Below, piece by piece: positions 1 to 9,673 of a stretch of 64,000 nt of DNA (the stretch's first letter is position 1; each line of letters starts with the position of its first letter). The translations under genes were made by a program, and so were the position numbers. A model generated the notes under the pieces. That model was given only the letters and a program-made list of their open reading frames with translations. It was not told where the DNA came from and searched no databases. This DNA is from Deltaproteobacteria bacterium (GTDB lineage Bacteria; Desulfobacterota; Syntrophia; Syntrophales; JAFGHS01), in the NCBI GenBank assembly GCA_016928025.1, contig JAFGLN010000015.1:1-64000 (forward strand), written 5' to 3'.

Positions 1-1062
1 AAGGCCGCGGAGGAAGCCAGACGAAAAGCTGAGGAAGAGGCGCGGTGGAAGGCCGAGGAGGAAGCCAGACAAAAAGCCGAAGAAGAAGCTTTACGTCAAG
101 CCCAGGAAGAAGCGAAAAGAAAACTCGAAGAAGAAGCAAGGATTTTTATCGAAGAGGAAGCCAAAAGGAAGGCTAAGGAGGGAACTAAACTAAGAGCCGA
201 CCAGGAGACGAGACGTAAACTGGAGGAGGAGGCCAGGCGACGGGCTGAAGAAGAAGCTTTACGTAAAGCACAGGAAGAAGCGAAAAGAAAACTTGAAGAA
301 GAAGCAAGGCTTTTAATCGAAGAGGAAGCAAAAAGAAAATTCGAAGAAGAGGCAAGGGTCAAGGCTCAGGAAGAAGCAAGAAAGCAGGCTGAAGAAAACG
401 TAAGAAATCAATTTGAGAAAGAATTAAGGCAAAAAGCTCAAACCGCTCGAATGCTGGTAAAAACCGACATAGAGAGCCAGGAACCAACAGCAAAGACAGC
501 GGGTCATATAGCAACCTCGTTACCGGATGGTAGTAAATACATAGGTGAACTCAATGAAGGCATTCCTCACGGACAGGGCATCATGAATTATAATGACGGC
601 TCCAGATATGTCGGCGAATGGAGAAATGGTGTTCGTGAAGGGCACGGCATTGTTACCTTACCGGACGGCTCCACTTACATTTGCCAATGGAAGGATGACA
701 AGAAAAACGGCAATGGGACGATGATCAAAGCTAATGGTACCAGATATGTAGGTGACTGGAAAGACAACCTCTATCACGGACAGGGCACCCTGATTTTATC
801 CGATAACAGAAAATACACCGGCGAATTTAGAAACGGTATGTCAAACGGCAAAGGAATTTTAGAGTTTCCGAACGGTGATCGTTATGAAGGGAAATTCAGG
901 AACAATAAATACCATGGCCAAGGATCATTGATCATGACCGACGGCAGGAAATATACAGGGCAACTTGAAAACGGTCTGCCCCATGGTTATGGAATTATGA
1001 TATTAGCAGATGGGAGAAGATTCGCCGGTGAATTCGATAATGGCGTATTTCTCAGAAAATAA
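1..1062 (+). CDS. Coiled-coil plus MORN-repeat protein (5' end outside window)
   Basis: The ORF track starts this gene at the ATG at 451, but the same frame is open from base 1, so the gene begins upstream of the window. Codons 1-150 encode an extremely charged Glu/Ala/Lys/Arg segment (EEA-K/R pattern), expected to form a long helix or coiled coil. Within it a 168-bp (56-codon, eight-heptad) unit is imperfectly repeated, with copies near 81 and 249. From about codon 178 follow seven MORN repeats of about 23 residues (YxGxWxxGxxHGxG type, e.g. YVGDWKDNLYHGQG) and a partial eighth. The stop TAA overlaps the next ATG by one base, so the two MORN genes are probably co-translated. MORN repeats usually act as scaffolds or lipid-contact modules. 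The specific function here is unknown, and the N-terminus is not visible. Confidence 0.85.
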   Translation, partial: KAAEEARRKAEEEARWKAEEEARQKAEEEALRQAQEEAKRKLEEEARIFIEEEAKRKAKEGTKLRADQETRRKLEEEARRRAEEEALRKAQEEAKRKLEEEARLLIEEEAKRKFEEEARVKAQEEARKQAEENVRNQFEKELRQKAQTARMLVKTDIESQEPTAKTAGHIATSLPDGSKYIGELNEGIPHGQGIMNYNDGSRYVGEWRNGVREGHGIVTLPDGSTYICQWKDDKKNGNGTMIKANGTRYVGDWKDNLYHGQGTLILSDNRKYTGEFRNGMSNGKGILEFPNGDRYEGKFRNNKYHGQGSLIMTDGRKYTGQLENGLPHGYGIMILADGRRFAGEFDNGVFLRK

Positions 1063-1667
1063 TGATAAAAAATATGATGATAAAAAAATCTCTGAACAAA
1101 AAAATTTTTGAGGATAAATATGGGCAGTCACTCTTTCAATTTCAATGGGAAGAAAAACCTTTCAACGGCGCCGGGAAATGCACCTTTCAAAACGGCGCCG
1201 CCTACGATGGCCTTTTCAAGACCAGTTCGTTTGACGGAAGCGGCGTATTTACCTGGCCTGATGGAAGCCGCTACGAAGGTCAATGGCGGGACAATCTGCC
1301 CCATGGTATGGGAACCCTGCTTCTTCATGACGGCTATCGGTATGAAGGCGAATGGAAGGATGGTGTTGCAGAAGGCAAAGGAACGGAAACAATGCCCGAC
1401 GGGGGCAGGTACAATGGAGAATGGGTAAACGGATTAAAGCATGGTAATGGAGAAATTATCTACGCCAATGGTAAGAAATACAAAGGCAAGTGGGAAAACG
1501 GCATGCACAATGGACGCGGCATTCTCTATTTCTCCGACGGGTCCCGCTACGAAGGGGAATGGAAGGATAACACGATTGTGGGAGAAGGCGTACTGATTCT
1601 TGCCGATAATAAAAAATACAAGGGGACGTGGAAAGGAACGGAATTTAACATCCTCGAATCTTTGTAA
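1062..1667 (+). CDS. MORN-repeat protein
   Basis: A 201-residue protein made almost wholly of MORN repeats. About six clear copies (YEGQWRDNLPHGMG, YNGEWVNGLKHGNG, YEGEWKDNTIVGEG and others) run from residue 45 to the end, with a degenerate first copy (FQWEEKPFNGAGK). There is no signal peptide or membrane segment. The ATG overlaps the stop of the preceding MORN gene (TAATG), so translation is probably coupled. The first residues are Lys/Met/Ile-rich, and in-frame ATGs at 1074 and 1077 are alternative starts. It probably pairs with the upstream coiled-coil MORN protein as a structural partner. The cellular role cannot be told from sequence. Confidence 0.8.
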   Translation: MIKNMMIKKSLNKKIFEDKYGQSLFQFQWEEKPFNGAGKCTFQNGAAYDGLFKTSSFDGSGVFTWPDGSRYEGQWRDNLPHGMGTLLLHDGYRYEGEWKDGVAEGKGTETMPDGGRYNGEWVNGLKHGNGEIIYANGKKYKGKWENGMHNGRGILYFSDGSRYEGEWKDNTIVGEGVLILADNKKYKGTWKGTEFNILESL

Positions 1668-1683
1668 CATCCGCCGCCGGTTG

Positions 1684-1727
1684 AAACTAAGAAAGGGAAC
1701 GATATGCATCGTTCCCTTTCTTAGTTT
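1684..1727. terminator. Bidirectional hairpin between convergent genes
   Basis: A perfect 20-bp inverted repeat (aaactaagaaagggaacgat and its complement) with a 4-nt loop lies between the MORN operon (+) and gdhA (-). The A/T-rich outer stem gives a run of T on either strand, so it can serve both genes. Confidence 0.7.
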
Positions 1728-1749
1728 ACCTTGAACCCTGTTCCTTGTC

Positions 1750-1772
1750 CCTTGATCCTTGATCCTTGATCC
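1750..1772. repeat. Short tandem repeat, 7-bp unit
   Basis: Three copies of ccttgat plus a partial fourth lie just after the gdhA stop, in a run of C/T-rich sequence. No function is evident. Confidence 0.6.
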
Positions 1773-1778
1773 TCACCC

Positions 1779-3026
1779 TTACACCCAGCCCCGAAGTTTC
1801 ATGGCTTCTACAACACGTGCCACCGCAACAACATAGGCCGCCTGACGCATGTTGATGTTGTATTTCTTTGACGCATCAAGAACCGAATGATAGGCAACGG
1901 TCATCTTCTTATTCAAGCGCTCATGAACATCCTCGACATCCCAGTAATACATATAAAAATTCTGCACCATCTCGAAATATGAAACGGTAACGCCACCGGC
2001 ATTGCACAGGAAGTCGGGAATCACATGGACACCGTTTTTATGAAGAATTTCATCAGCCTCCGGCGTCGTTGGCCCGTTAGCCAGTTCAGCGATGATCTTG
2101 GCTTTCATTTTCGAAGCGTTAGCTTCCGTGATGACATTTTCCAGTGCCGAGGGCAAAAGGACATCCACTTCCATTTCCAGAATTTCTTCATTCGATATCG
2201 CAGTGGTATTCGGGAAATTCACGACAGAGGACGTTTTTTCCTTATGCTTTCCAACCGCTTCCGGGTCAAGACCATCAGCGCTATAAATTCCGCCTTTGGA
2301 ATCGCTAACGGCCACAATCTTGGAACCAAAAAGCTCCTTGGCCAGGACTGCTGCATAATAGCCGGCGTTGCCGTAACCCTGAATCGCAATCGTCGCCTTT
2401 GACAGATCAATACCGCATTCCTTGGCCGCTTCACGAACCGTATACAATCCGCCTCTTGCCGTCGCGTCCCCTCTGCCCGCGGAACCGCCTAATGCCAAGG
2501 GCTTGCCCGTTATAACGCCGAACTGGTTCTTGCCGGCCAATTTTGAGTATTCATCGACCATCCAGGCCATGATCTGGGGATTGGTATAAACATCAGGCGC
2601 CGGAACATCATTCTCCGGTCCGATGATCTGCCAAACCTTGTCGACATAAGCGCGGCTGAGACGCTCCAATTCGGCCTGCGACATCTCCTTGGGGTTGCAG
2701 ACAACCCCCCCTTTCCCACCGCCCAAGGGCAGATCGAGAAGTGAGCACTTCCAGGTCATCCAGGCCGCCAGAGCCCGGACTGTATCAATGGTTTCATCAG
2801 GATGAAACCGGATACCGCCCTTGGTCGGCCCTTTCGCGTCATTGTATTGGACCCTGAATCCCTGAAATACCTTATAAGAACCGTCATCCATGCGAACCGG
2901 TATGGAAACGTGTAGTTCTCGGGACGGCAGACGAAGCATGGCCTGGACGCCGGGATCCAAGTTTAAAATTTTTGCACACTGATCCAACTGTTTTTGCGCT
3001 ACCGCAAACGGATTTAAATCTGACAT
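1779..3026 (-). CDS. gdhA: Glu/Leu/Phe/Val-family dehydrogenase, probable glutamate dehydrogenase
   Basis: The 415-residue product has the usual length of the compact hexameric class of glutamate dehydrogenases, which interconvert glutamate and 2-oxoglutarate plus ammonium in the cytosol. The N-terminal dimerisation domain carries [11 protein letters not shown] (about 66-76), the catalytic-lysine motif PLGGGKGG (100-107) and the PAPDV aspartate motif (142-146). The Rossmann domain has [10 protein letters not shown] (217-226), a variant of the usual GxGNVG. The start ATG is preceded by a strong GAGGAGG. Cofactor preference cannot be read safely. The NrpR-like regulator just upstream on the same strand suggests nitrogen control. 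A leucine or valine dehydrogenase is unlikely because this [13 protein letters not shown] arrangement and length fit GDH best. Confidence 0.93.
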   Translation of the reverse strand: MSDLNPFAVAQKQLDQCAKILNLDPGVQAMLRLPSRELHVSIPVRMDDGSYKVFQGFRVQYNDAKGPTKGGIRFHPDETIDTVRALAAWMTWKCSLLDLPLGGGKGGVVCNPKEMSQAELERLSRAYVDKVWQIIGPENDVPAPDVYTNPQIMAWMVDEYSKLAGKNQFGVITGKPLALGGSAGRGDATARGGLYTVREAAKECGIDLSKATIAIQGYGNAGYYAAVLAKELFGSKIVAVSDSKGGIYSADGLDPEAVGKHKEKTSSVVNFPNTTAISNEEILEMEVDVLLPSALENVITEANASKMKAKIIAELANGPTTPEADEILHKNGVHVIPDFLCNAGGVTVSYFEMVQNFYMYYWDVEDVHERLNKKMTVAYHSVLDASKKYNINMRQAAYVVAVARVVEAMKLRGWV

Positions 3027-3194
3027 ACAAAATCCTCCTCATCATTTTATACTTTATTCTTTAATACGGTCCCTTAGGATCGACAACTTTATAAAAATGC
3101 CCGGATGTCCGGTATGTCGCGGTATTGCACCTCATGAATAACAATTTGCCTATATTGACGGTGGGCTTTTAATAACGTTGCACAAACCCATTTT

Positions 3195-4256
3195 TCAACT
3201 TCCCTTCGAACCATCATTCATCAAATCCCCAAATTTCCTGAGCTGTTCATATTCAATCAGCGTCGACATGGCGTAATTCTCCATTTCGATTCCCGCTTCG
3301 TGGGCACATGCGACAGGATTCAAGCCGCCGTATAAGATCATCCCCACTTTGTTCAGATCTACGGGGGTTTGACAAACGGGCTCGCTGATTTCACCCAACG
3401 AAAGAACGCCGTGTATACCGACTTTTTGAAGATCCGACAAAATATCTTTAACCAGATCGCGGCTGGGAGCCGGGATTTCTCTGAAATTCGCTAATATCTT
3501 ACCCTTGCCCTCTTCCGCAGCATTCCTGACAGAGGTCATTTTCCCCAAGATAAAGATTTCCGATGGATCGACCGACGTACCCGAATAATAAATCAACTCA
3601 ACAAAACGCAGAGGCTTGCCGTTACGGAGTTGAATAATGCCGCCAAATTTGGAATCCATGGGAATTCCGTTTTTCAACAGGACCCCGTTAACAACAATAC
3701 TGCATACCGTGGCAAAGCCGATCCTGTCTTCCGGGATCAGAATATCGCCCAGCCGGCTTCCCGGTTCGGCATACGCTACAAGATCACTAACATAAAGGCC
3801 CTTTTCAAAAGCCGGCTTCATCGTCTCCAATGCGTCATCAAATCGTTCTTTGGGGAAAAAAGACACATTAACCGGCAAAAGGCCCTTTCGTTTCGCCATA
3901 TTGAGGGTCGTTTTAAACGCCAAAACCTCAATACGGGCAATCGCCAACCCTATCTTGTCCCGCACCCGGGCATTGTTGAGTTCGTCGATACCCATCTGCG
4001 TAATGACTCTTCCATCATGCCTGCCGATGAGTTTCGTCAGCCCCCTTTCATCCATCATCTTCAGATGATAGCGTACGGTTCTTTCACTCAGAGCAATACC
4101 GTAATCCTGCATATGCCTTGCAATCAGACGCGCACCGACAGGCGTCTGCAAGTTATTCAGGATTCGCAAAATCAGAATGATTTTTTTTTCTATATCTTCG
4201 GGATTCACTATACCATTCATCGGCAAACGGCCATCCTTTGCCGTTCGCTCTAACAT
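3195..4256 (-). CDS. nrpR: NrpR-like transcriptional regulator (winged helix plus DUF128)
   Basis: The N-terminal about 80 residues form a winged-helix domain (VGARLIARHMQDYGIALSER, then TVRYHLKMMDERGL). The rest is one NrpR/DUF128 effector domain, with the family signatures EPGSRLGDILIPEDRIG, GIPMDSKFGG and ELIYYSGTSVDPSEIFI. In methanogenic archaea, NrpR represses nif and glnA and releases DNA on binding 2-oxoglutarate; bacterial members are less studied. This copy has a single DUF128 domain. Its position directly upstream of gdhA, on the same strand with a 168-base gap, suggests it controls ammonium assimilation. The annotated ATG has no clear Shine-Dalgarno. The ATG 12 codons later (MNGIVNPED), preceded by AAAGGA, is an alternative start. 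Confidence 0.8.
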   Translation of the reverse strand: MLERTAKDGRLPMNGIVNPEDIEKKIILILRILNNLQTPVGARLIARHMQDYGIALSERTVRYHLKMMDERGLTKLIGRHDGRVITQMGIDELNNARVRDKIGLAIARIEVLAFKTTLNMAKRKGLLPVNVSFFPKERFDDALETMKPAFEKGLYVSDLVAYAEPGSRLGDILIPEDRIGFATVCSIVVNGVLLKNGIPMDSKFGGIIQLRNGKPLRFVELIYYSGTSVDPSEIFILGKMTSVRNAAEEGKGKILANFREIPAPSRDLVKDILSDLQKVGIHGVLSLGEISEPVCQTPVDLNKVGMILYGGLNPVACAHEAGIEMENYAMSTLIEYEQLRKFGDLMNDGSKGS

Positions 4257-4624
4257 TAAAATTTCTGCTTGTCAAATACAAATTTGCTGCGAGAAAATAA
4301 ATTTATTTAAAACATGTAATTTCTCTGTTGGACTTTTAACCGGGATGATGGTATAAAGCGCCGCATTGTGCTAAATAATTTTCTTTAGTCATTTTTTAAT
4401 GCCGGTTTTCCAGACCGTAATAAAAAAAGCTGTGGGGACCGGGATTTGACATTACCATTATCAAGATGTACTTTTTGGCTCGAAATGATAAACAGTTCAT
4501 TAAGTCACATCCCACCGTGCGGTATTCCAGTTTTTGATACCTGTATTCGAAACAAATCCGCAACGACAAAAACAAAATAATAATGGTTATAAAATAAAAT
4601 ATATAAAGAAGGGACAATATTACG
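4257..4624. other. Intergenic region between divergent genes
   Basis: About 370 bases, A/T-rich, between nrpR (-) and the MFS gene (+). It should hold both promoters. A 73-codon minus-strand ORF here has no recognisable features and looks accidental. I see no strong hairpin. Confidence 0.5.
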
Positions 4625-5944
4625 TTGCCGAAAAAGTCAAAAAAACCAAAAATTTTCTTTGGCTGGTGGACCGTCTTTGCCGGTGGATTGCTGGCCCTGT
4701 GGGGGCACGGTTTTCACGCTTATGGGATTTCAGCTTTATTCAAACCGATTGCAACGGAACTGGGGTTCAACCGCACCCTGACTTCCGTCGCCGCCAGCAT
4801 AGGACGGCTGGAAGGTGGTTTTGAAGGCCCCCTGGCCGGATGGATCACCGACAAATTCGGCCCCAAATGGATTGTCTTCATCGGTGCCGCCGTTATCGGT
4901 GTCAGCCTGGTGTTGATGTCCGTTATTCAATCCCTGTGGCACTTTTATATCGTCTGGGGCCTTTTGCTGGGAACAGGCGTCAACATCGCCCTGGCCATTC
5001 CTCTGGACACAGCCATATCCAACTGGTTCGTAAAAAAAAGAGGCACGGCCCTCAGCATTAAATGGCTTTTCTCCGGTCTCTCCGGCGTCCTGGTTATGCC
5101 CCTGATCGCCTGGCTGATCACGACTATCGGCTGGCGGAAAGCCTGTCTCACCGGTGGGATTGTCATGCTGATTGTTGGTTTGCCTCTGGTTCTATTATGT
5201 TTTAGATCGCGCCGTCCCGAATATTATGGCATGTTGCCCGATGGTGGCACAGCGGAAGGAGAGGATCTGGATGAAGAAGCAATGATTAAAAGGGGCATCG
5301 AATACGCAGCGGAGACCAGCGAGATCGAATTCACGATCAGGCAAGCCATCGTGACATTACCGTTCTGGCTGCTGATTGCCGTTCATGCCGTCCACGGCTT
5401 GGTAGCGCCCGCGATCAATATACACTGCATCCCTTTCTTAACCGACCGCGGCATCGATCAGACGGTTGCCGCAGGCATGATGGCCGTCATGATTGCCGCC
5501 AGTATCCCTGGCAGACTTTTCGGAGGATATATAGCCGATCGTCTTTCCACAAAAAGGCTGCCCTGGAGTATGGCCTTCGCCTATTTTTGCCAGAGCATCG
5601 GTATTCATGTATTTTTGATGTTTAATTCCGTTATTTCCATCTATGCTTGGTTCATTCTTTACGGAATCGGCATGGGCATGGCCTTACCGATCAACACCGC
5701 TATCAGGGCCCGCTTCTTCGGAAGAAAGGCGCTGGGAACGGTCATTGGGACATCCATGATGTTGATTACACCCGTCGGCGTCGTTGCACCCATTTATGCC
5801 GGATGGATGTATGATACGACAGGCTCATACCAAACCGCCTTCATTGTCTTTACCGTGCTGCTTTATATTTCCGCAGCACTATTACTCTTCTTGCACCCTC
5901 CCAAACCGCCGGAAGAGATCACGGATATCCGCAAAATCACCTGA
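4625..5944 (+). CDS. MFS transporter, oxalate/formate-antiporter or monocarboxylate type
   Basis: A 439-residue integral membrane protein with about 12 hydrophobic segments and a hydrophilic loop of about 35 residues after the sixth (PEYYGMLPDGGTAEGEDLDEE). The N-terminal FFGWWTVFAGG and the cytosolic loop GPLAGWITDKFGPKW are typical of MFS carriers of the OFA/monocarboxylate group, which move small carboxylates. The substrate cannot be assigned. The start is TTG, since no nearer ATG fits, with GAAGGGA upstream at a rather long spacing. The gene is monocistronic, ending in a hairpin shared with the convergent HDOD gene. Confidence 0.85.
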   Translation: MPKKSKKPKIFFGWWTVFAGGLLALWGHGFHAYGISALFKPIATELGFNRTLTSVAASIGRLEGGFEGPLAGWITDKFGPKWIVFIGAAVIGVSLVLMSVIQSLWHFYIVWGLLLGTGVNIALAIPLDTAISNWFVKKRGTALSIKWLFSGLSGVLVMPLIAWLITTIGWRKACLTGGIVMLIVGLPLVLLCFRSRRPEYYGMLPDGGTAEGEDLDEEAMIKRGIEYAAETSEIEFTIRQAIVTLPFWLLIAVHAVHGLVAPAINIHCIPFLTDRGIDQTVAAGMMAVMIAASIPGRLFGGYIADRLSTKRLPWSMAFAYFCQSIGIHVFLMFNSVISIYAWFILYGIGMGMALPINTAIRARFFGRKALGTVIGTSMMLITPVGVVAPIYAGWMYDTTGSYQTAFIVFTVLLYISAALLLFLHPPKPPEEITDIRKIT

Positions 5945-5952
5945 TCACAAAA

Positions 5953-5998
5953 ACCGGCAGGGCATATCGCACAAAAACAGTGGATATGCCCTGCCGGT
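5953..5998. terminator. Hairpin between convergent MFS and HDOD genes
   Basis: A perfect 16-bp inverted repeat (accggcagggcatatc and its complement) with a 14-nt A-rich loop starts nine bases after the MFS stop codon. It probably stops transcription from the plus strand and perhaps also from the minus strand. Confidence 0.65.
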
Positions 5999-6106
5999 CC
6001 AACCGTCTATTTATACGAAGGCTTTATTTATCCGATGGATTAATCAAAGAGGCAACGGTCAACCGCTTGAGGTGTATCCTGTAAAACCCAAAGCCCCTTC
6101 CTTCGG

Positions 6107-7735
6107 CTATCCGCCGTGTTTTTGCGTGATAACATCAACGGCCATACTGTAAAGGTCATCCATGTATTTTTGCTGGGTTCCCGTCAAGAGTGAGCCTTTT
6201 TTGTTCTTGTCCGCGTAAAAAAGTCCGATCGTACTGCCTTTGATAACGAGGGGGTAAATCAGAAACGCTGGCGCCGCGATATTTGACTGATACCAAGCCG
6301 GCAGATTTTTTGTGATGTTTGGGGCGCCGGCGTCTTCGATCATCATTCCTTTTCCTTTGGTTATGGCAATATTAAAAATGTCCGATGACCGACTGATGTC
6401 GATCTGGAAACTCGCTACAATATGCTCGGCATTTTCACCGAGTCCGAATCGCGCAACCATCTTCGTCTCTTTGACCTCTTTGAGACAGAAAATAACCCGA
6501 TGGAATTCACACCCACGATACATGGTCTCCAGAATCATGTACATGACATCATTGAGGCTGTAAGAACTCTTCATGGCGTCGGCAATTTCATTGACGCCGT
6601 TGGATACAATCATACGGGCCATCTCCGGGGTCACAACCTTGGATTGTTTCGATAAATCACTGACTTTATCAATTTGGACATCATGGTGAGATGGTTCATC
6701 GGCCGAAGATTGATCCGGCGGGTGTTCGTCTTCTGTTTTAAGATGGGACGACAGCCTGTTCATCAATTTGCTGGATTTCGGATCCAGCCTGACGATACTG
6801 GAAAAATGATCGATCCTCTCAGATGTCGATTGCAGAAGGTTCTCAACCTCTTTCACCGGCAGAGGAACACTCTTCTGATAGCGATTGGCCATCTCAGAGA
6901 CGGCCTTTGACCATTCAGGTTCTTCGGTTTTGGCAATAACATCACAGAGATCATTGGCGTAGTTTGTCAGATTCCGCAATATTTCTTGCTCCGTTTTGGG
7001 TGAACCTATAACGCCGGGAGGCGGCTTTTCCATGCTCCGCACAATCATATCCGGAAAGTTCCATGTCCGCGAAACAGCCATACCCACTTCGCTGTAGGAT
7101 ATCCCTAAAACGGAATGAACCGCTTTTTCTTCATCGACACAGTCCTCGTTAACCAGTTTCCTGATCGCATCATACTCTTCGGGAAAATAGCAAATTACCA
7201 GCATTTTCCCGAGGTTATAAAGCATGGCGCAAATAAACGCTTCTTCGCCGCGCCCCATTTTCAAATCTTCCGCTAATTTCATGGCGATGATGCCGCTCAT
7301 AAATGATTCCATCGCCGCTTCTTTGAGTTCCATCGCCATACTTTTATTTTCGAGATGATCAAAAATGAGCAGGGTTGAGGCAATCATCCGCACCTTCTCA
7401 AACCCCAGCAGCATGACAGCCTTGGAAACCGTCGCCACCCGGCCGGAAAAATTACCGTAAATAGCGGAGTTCACAACACGAAGGAGCTTGTTGGTCAAAG
7501 AAAAATCCTTCAGGATGATATTGGCCAGATCGCCCATGGCGGAAAGATTTAGGGCTTTTAAGGAAGACAACTTGCTGTTGATTTCAATAATGTGTTTGGA
7601 AAAAGCGGGAAGATCGCCCTTATGGCGCATACGCCGAAAAAGAAACTCTACCGTCTCATGCCCTTCCTCGATTTTCTTTGAATGTTTATTGACCATTCCT
7701 GTTTTTAATTCCGGCTGTTTATCACTTGTTGCCAC
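6107..7735 (-). CDS. HDOD-domain protein with C-terminal GAF-like domain
   Basis: Residues about 35-230 form an HDOD domain, the degenerate HD-like output domain of bacterial signalling proteins (LSAMGDLANIILKDFSLTNK, NSAIYGNF, MLYNLGKMLV). After a charged linker rich in Asp, Ser and Pro, residues about 365-540 resemble a GAF domain, ending FLIYPLVIKGSTIGLFYADK. HDOD proteins often work with c-di-GMP or chemotaxis systems, both present in this window. The annotated start is GTG without a clear ribosome site; ATG at codon 14 (MVNKHSKK) is an alternative. The gene ends in TAG, showing that amber is used as a normal stop here. Confidence 0.85.
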   Translation of the reverse strand: MATSDKQPELKTGMVNKHSKKIEEGHETVEFLFRRMRHKGDLPAFSKHIIEINSKLSSLKALNLSAMGDLANIILKDFSLTNKLLRVVNSAIYGNFSGRVATVSKAVMLLGFEKVRMIASTLLIFDHLENKSMAMELKEAAMESFMSGIIAMKLAEDLKMGRGEEAFICAMLYNLGKMLVICYFPEEYDAIRKLVNEDCVDEEKAVHSVLGISYSEVGMAVSRTWNFPDMIVRSMEKPPPGVIGSPKTEQEILRNLTNYANDLCDVIAKTEEPEWSKAVSEMANRYQKSVPLPVKEVENLLQSTSERIDHFSSIVRLDPKSSKLMNRLSSHLKTEDEHPPDQSSADEPSHHDVQIDKVSDLSKQSKVVTPEMARMIVSNGVNEIADAMKSSYSLNDVMYMILETMYRGCEFHRVIFCLKEVKETKMVARFGLGENAEHIVASFQIDISRSSDIFNIAITKGKGMMIEDAGAPNITKNLPAWYQSNIAAPAFLIYPLVIKGSTIGLFYADKNKKGSLLTGTQQKYMDDLYSMAVDVITQKHGG

Positions 7736-7936
7736 GATTATTTATATACCATATAGGAGATGGCACTGTTGCCTGTCAAGTTAATTAAGTACGAAGCGTT
7801 TCGAAAGGTAAATTATCTCAGGCGATGGAATTATATTTTTGCCTATTTCACGTATATTGTGTTATCGGTCTTTCGATCAACGTTCCTTTACGCTTTTCAT
7901 AGACAACCAATTTCAGAGAATGAGGGAGAACAAAAT

Positions 7937-9490
7937 ATGAGCGAGGTCATTGTCGAAACAACAGGCGGAAAAGTTCGCGGAAAGGTGGAAAACGAAGTCT
8001 TGGCTTTCAAGGGAATCCCCTATGGCGCACCCACGGGAGGCAAAAATCGCTTCAAGGCGCCGATGCCGCCGGAACCTTGGGCGGGCGTCCGCGACGCAAC
8101 CCGGTTCGGTCCCATCTGCCCTCAGTTTGGAAGGCTGGTCGACCCGCCGCAGGCCGGTGCGGATGCTCTGGGACAGGAGCTGCATTTCACCATTGGTGAA
8201 GACTGCCTGGTTTTGAATATCTGGACGAAGTCGACTAATGACGGCGGTAAGCGGCCGGTGATGGTTTGGCTCCACGGTGGCGGATTTGCCAGCGGTGCCG
8301 GTTCCGAAGCCCTCTATAACGGGGCGGCCCTCACCCGGCGGTCGGATGTTGTCGTGGTAACGATTAATCATCGCCTCAACGCCTTCGGCTTTCTGTATCT
8401 GGCGGAAATCGCCGGTGAAGAATATGCCGCTTCGGGCATGGCCGGGATGCTCGATATCGTGCAGGCCCTGGAGTGGGTCCGCGACAATATCAAAAACTTC
8501 GGCGGTGATCCCGGTAATGTGACCATCTTCGGCGAGTCCGGCGGGGGGAGAAAAGTCAGTATATTAATGGCCATGCCCCCGGCAAAAGGGTTGTTTCACC
8601 GGGCCATTATCGAAAGCAGCCCGGCATTGCGCGGCCAAAGCCCCCAAAAATCCACGGAGATGGCGGAACAATTTCTGGACGTCTTGGGTGTCAAAGCGAG
8701 TGAATTAGAGAAACTGCAGGAACTGCCGGCGCAGCAACTGCTGAATGCTATCTTCAAAGTGCCGGCCCCTCCGGGAGCGTCAAAATTACTCGATGAGACT
8801 GTCGGCCCATTGCTGATGTTGTCTCCCGTTGTGGACGGCCGCTATCTGCCCGCCGATCCCTTCGATCCCGTCGCATCGCCCGCCTTGAATGATGTCCCGC
8901 TCATCATCGGCACAAACCGCGATGAAGCGGCCCTGTTTGTCGCCGTCGATCCGCGGCGCCGCCGCCTGACGGAACCGGAGCTGCATGAAAGGATTACGGC
9001 CCGTTTCGGCGAACGAGCGGACGGCCTCATCGCCGCCTATCGGAAGTCGCGGCCCGACGCCACCCCCTGGGACCTGTATATCGGCATTTTAACCGAGGAC
9101 AGAAGACTGGGCTGCATCCGCCTTGTGGAAAGCAAACTGGCCGCCGGAAGTGAAACCGTGTTTATGTATCTGTTCCGCTGGGAATCGGACTATAAAGGTT
9201 ATCTCTTCAAATCCTGTCATGCCCTGGAAATACCGTTCGTGTTTTATAATCTGGATGCCTTGCCTCTGGTCGGCTCTCGGCCTGACCGGTTTGAACTGGC
9301 CGAAATCATCAGCACTGCCTGGGCCGCCTTCGCCGAAAACGGCGATCCGAATCATCCGGGAATGCCGCACTGGCCTGCCTATACCCTCGAAGACCGGGCC
9401 ACGATGATATTGGATATCCCCTGCTCCGTGGAAAACGACCCGGCCCGGGAGGAATTGGACGCTTGGGAAGGCATGGACATCATTCCATAA
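7937..9490 (+). CDS. Type-B carboxylesterase
   Basis: A cytosolic alpha/beta-hydrolase of 517 residues. The ORF track begins at 7760, but ATG 7937, preceded by GAGGGAG and followed by the typical family opening ([23 protein letters not shown]), is the better start. The oxyanion-hole motif is [12 protein letters not shown] and the nucleophile elbow is GESGGG (Ser about 201), where most relatives have GESAGA. The acid is probably the Glu in [10 protein letters not shown] and the base the His in [11 protein letters not shown]. The family hydrolyses carboxylic esters; the natural substrate is unknown. There is no signal peptide with the chosen start. A hairpin terminator follows the stop. Confidence 0.9.
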   Translation: MSEVIVETTGGKVRGKVENEVLAFKGIPYGAPTGGKNRFKAPMPPEPWAGVRDATRFGPICPQFGRLVDPPQAGADALGQELHFTIGEDCLVLNIWTKSTNDGGKRPVMVWLHGGGFASGAGSEALYNGAALTRRSDVVVVTINHRLNAFGFLYLAEIAGEEYAASGMAGMLDIVQALEWVRDNIKNFGGDPGNVTIFGESGGGRKVSILMAMPPAKGLFHRAIIESSPALRGQSPQKSTEMAEQFLDVLGVKASELEKLQELPAQQLLNAIFKVPAPPGASKLLDETVGPLLMLSPVVDGRYLPADPFDPVASPALNDVPLIIGTNRDEAALFVAVDPRRRRLTEPELHERITARFGERADGLIAAYRKSRPDATPWDLYIGILTEDRRLGCIRLVESKLAAGSETVFMYLFRWESDYKGYLFKSCHALEIPFVFYNLDALPLVGSRPDRFELAEIISTAWAAFAENGDPNHPGMPHWPAYTLEDRATMILDIPCSVENDPAREELDAWEGMDIIP

Positions 9491-9563
9491 CAAATGGAAT
9501 AAAAATGGTCGCAATTTGCACTAAAACGAAAATCGCACTGTTCTGATTCAGATTACCAATAAA

Positions 9564-9604
9564 AAAAGTCAGTGGGGACAAAAAATCACCACTGACTTTT
9601 ATAT
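9564..9604 (+). terminator. Terminator after carboxylesterase
   Basis: A 12-bp perfect inverted repeat (aaaagtcagtgg / ccactgactttt) with a 13-nt loop, followed by T-rich sequence, lies 74 bases after the esterase stop. Confidence 0.7.
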
Positions 9605-9653
9605 ATAAACTGAGAGGTACTGATATCCATAAACCCCTCAGGAAGCAAATGAT

Positions 9654-9673
9654 AAAAAAAAGGGGGGGGGGGG
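9654..9673. repeat. A8-G12 homopolymer tract
   Basis: Eight A followed by twelve G in non-coding DNA. Such poly-G runs are prone to length change, and its length may also be a sequencing artefact. Confidence 0.8.

Noticed and set aside
96-362. 88-codon minus-strand ORF rich in Ser/Ala (ASSS repeats)
   Set aside because: It is the antisense shadow of the EA/K-rich coiled-coil coding segment of the first MORN gene; codon pattern fully explained by the plus strand.
1740-1775. Tandem ccttgat repeat as a possible CRISPR or regulatory array
   Set aside because: Only about three 7-bp units without spacers; simple slippage repeat.
4396-4617. 73-codon hydrophobic minus-strand ORF upstream of the MFS gene
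   Set aside because: Low-complexity A/T-rich sequence in a promoter region, no ribosome site.
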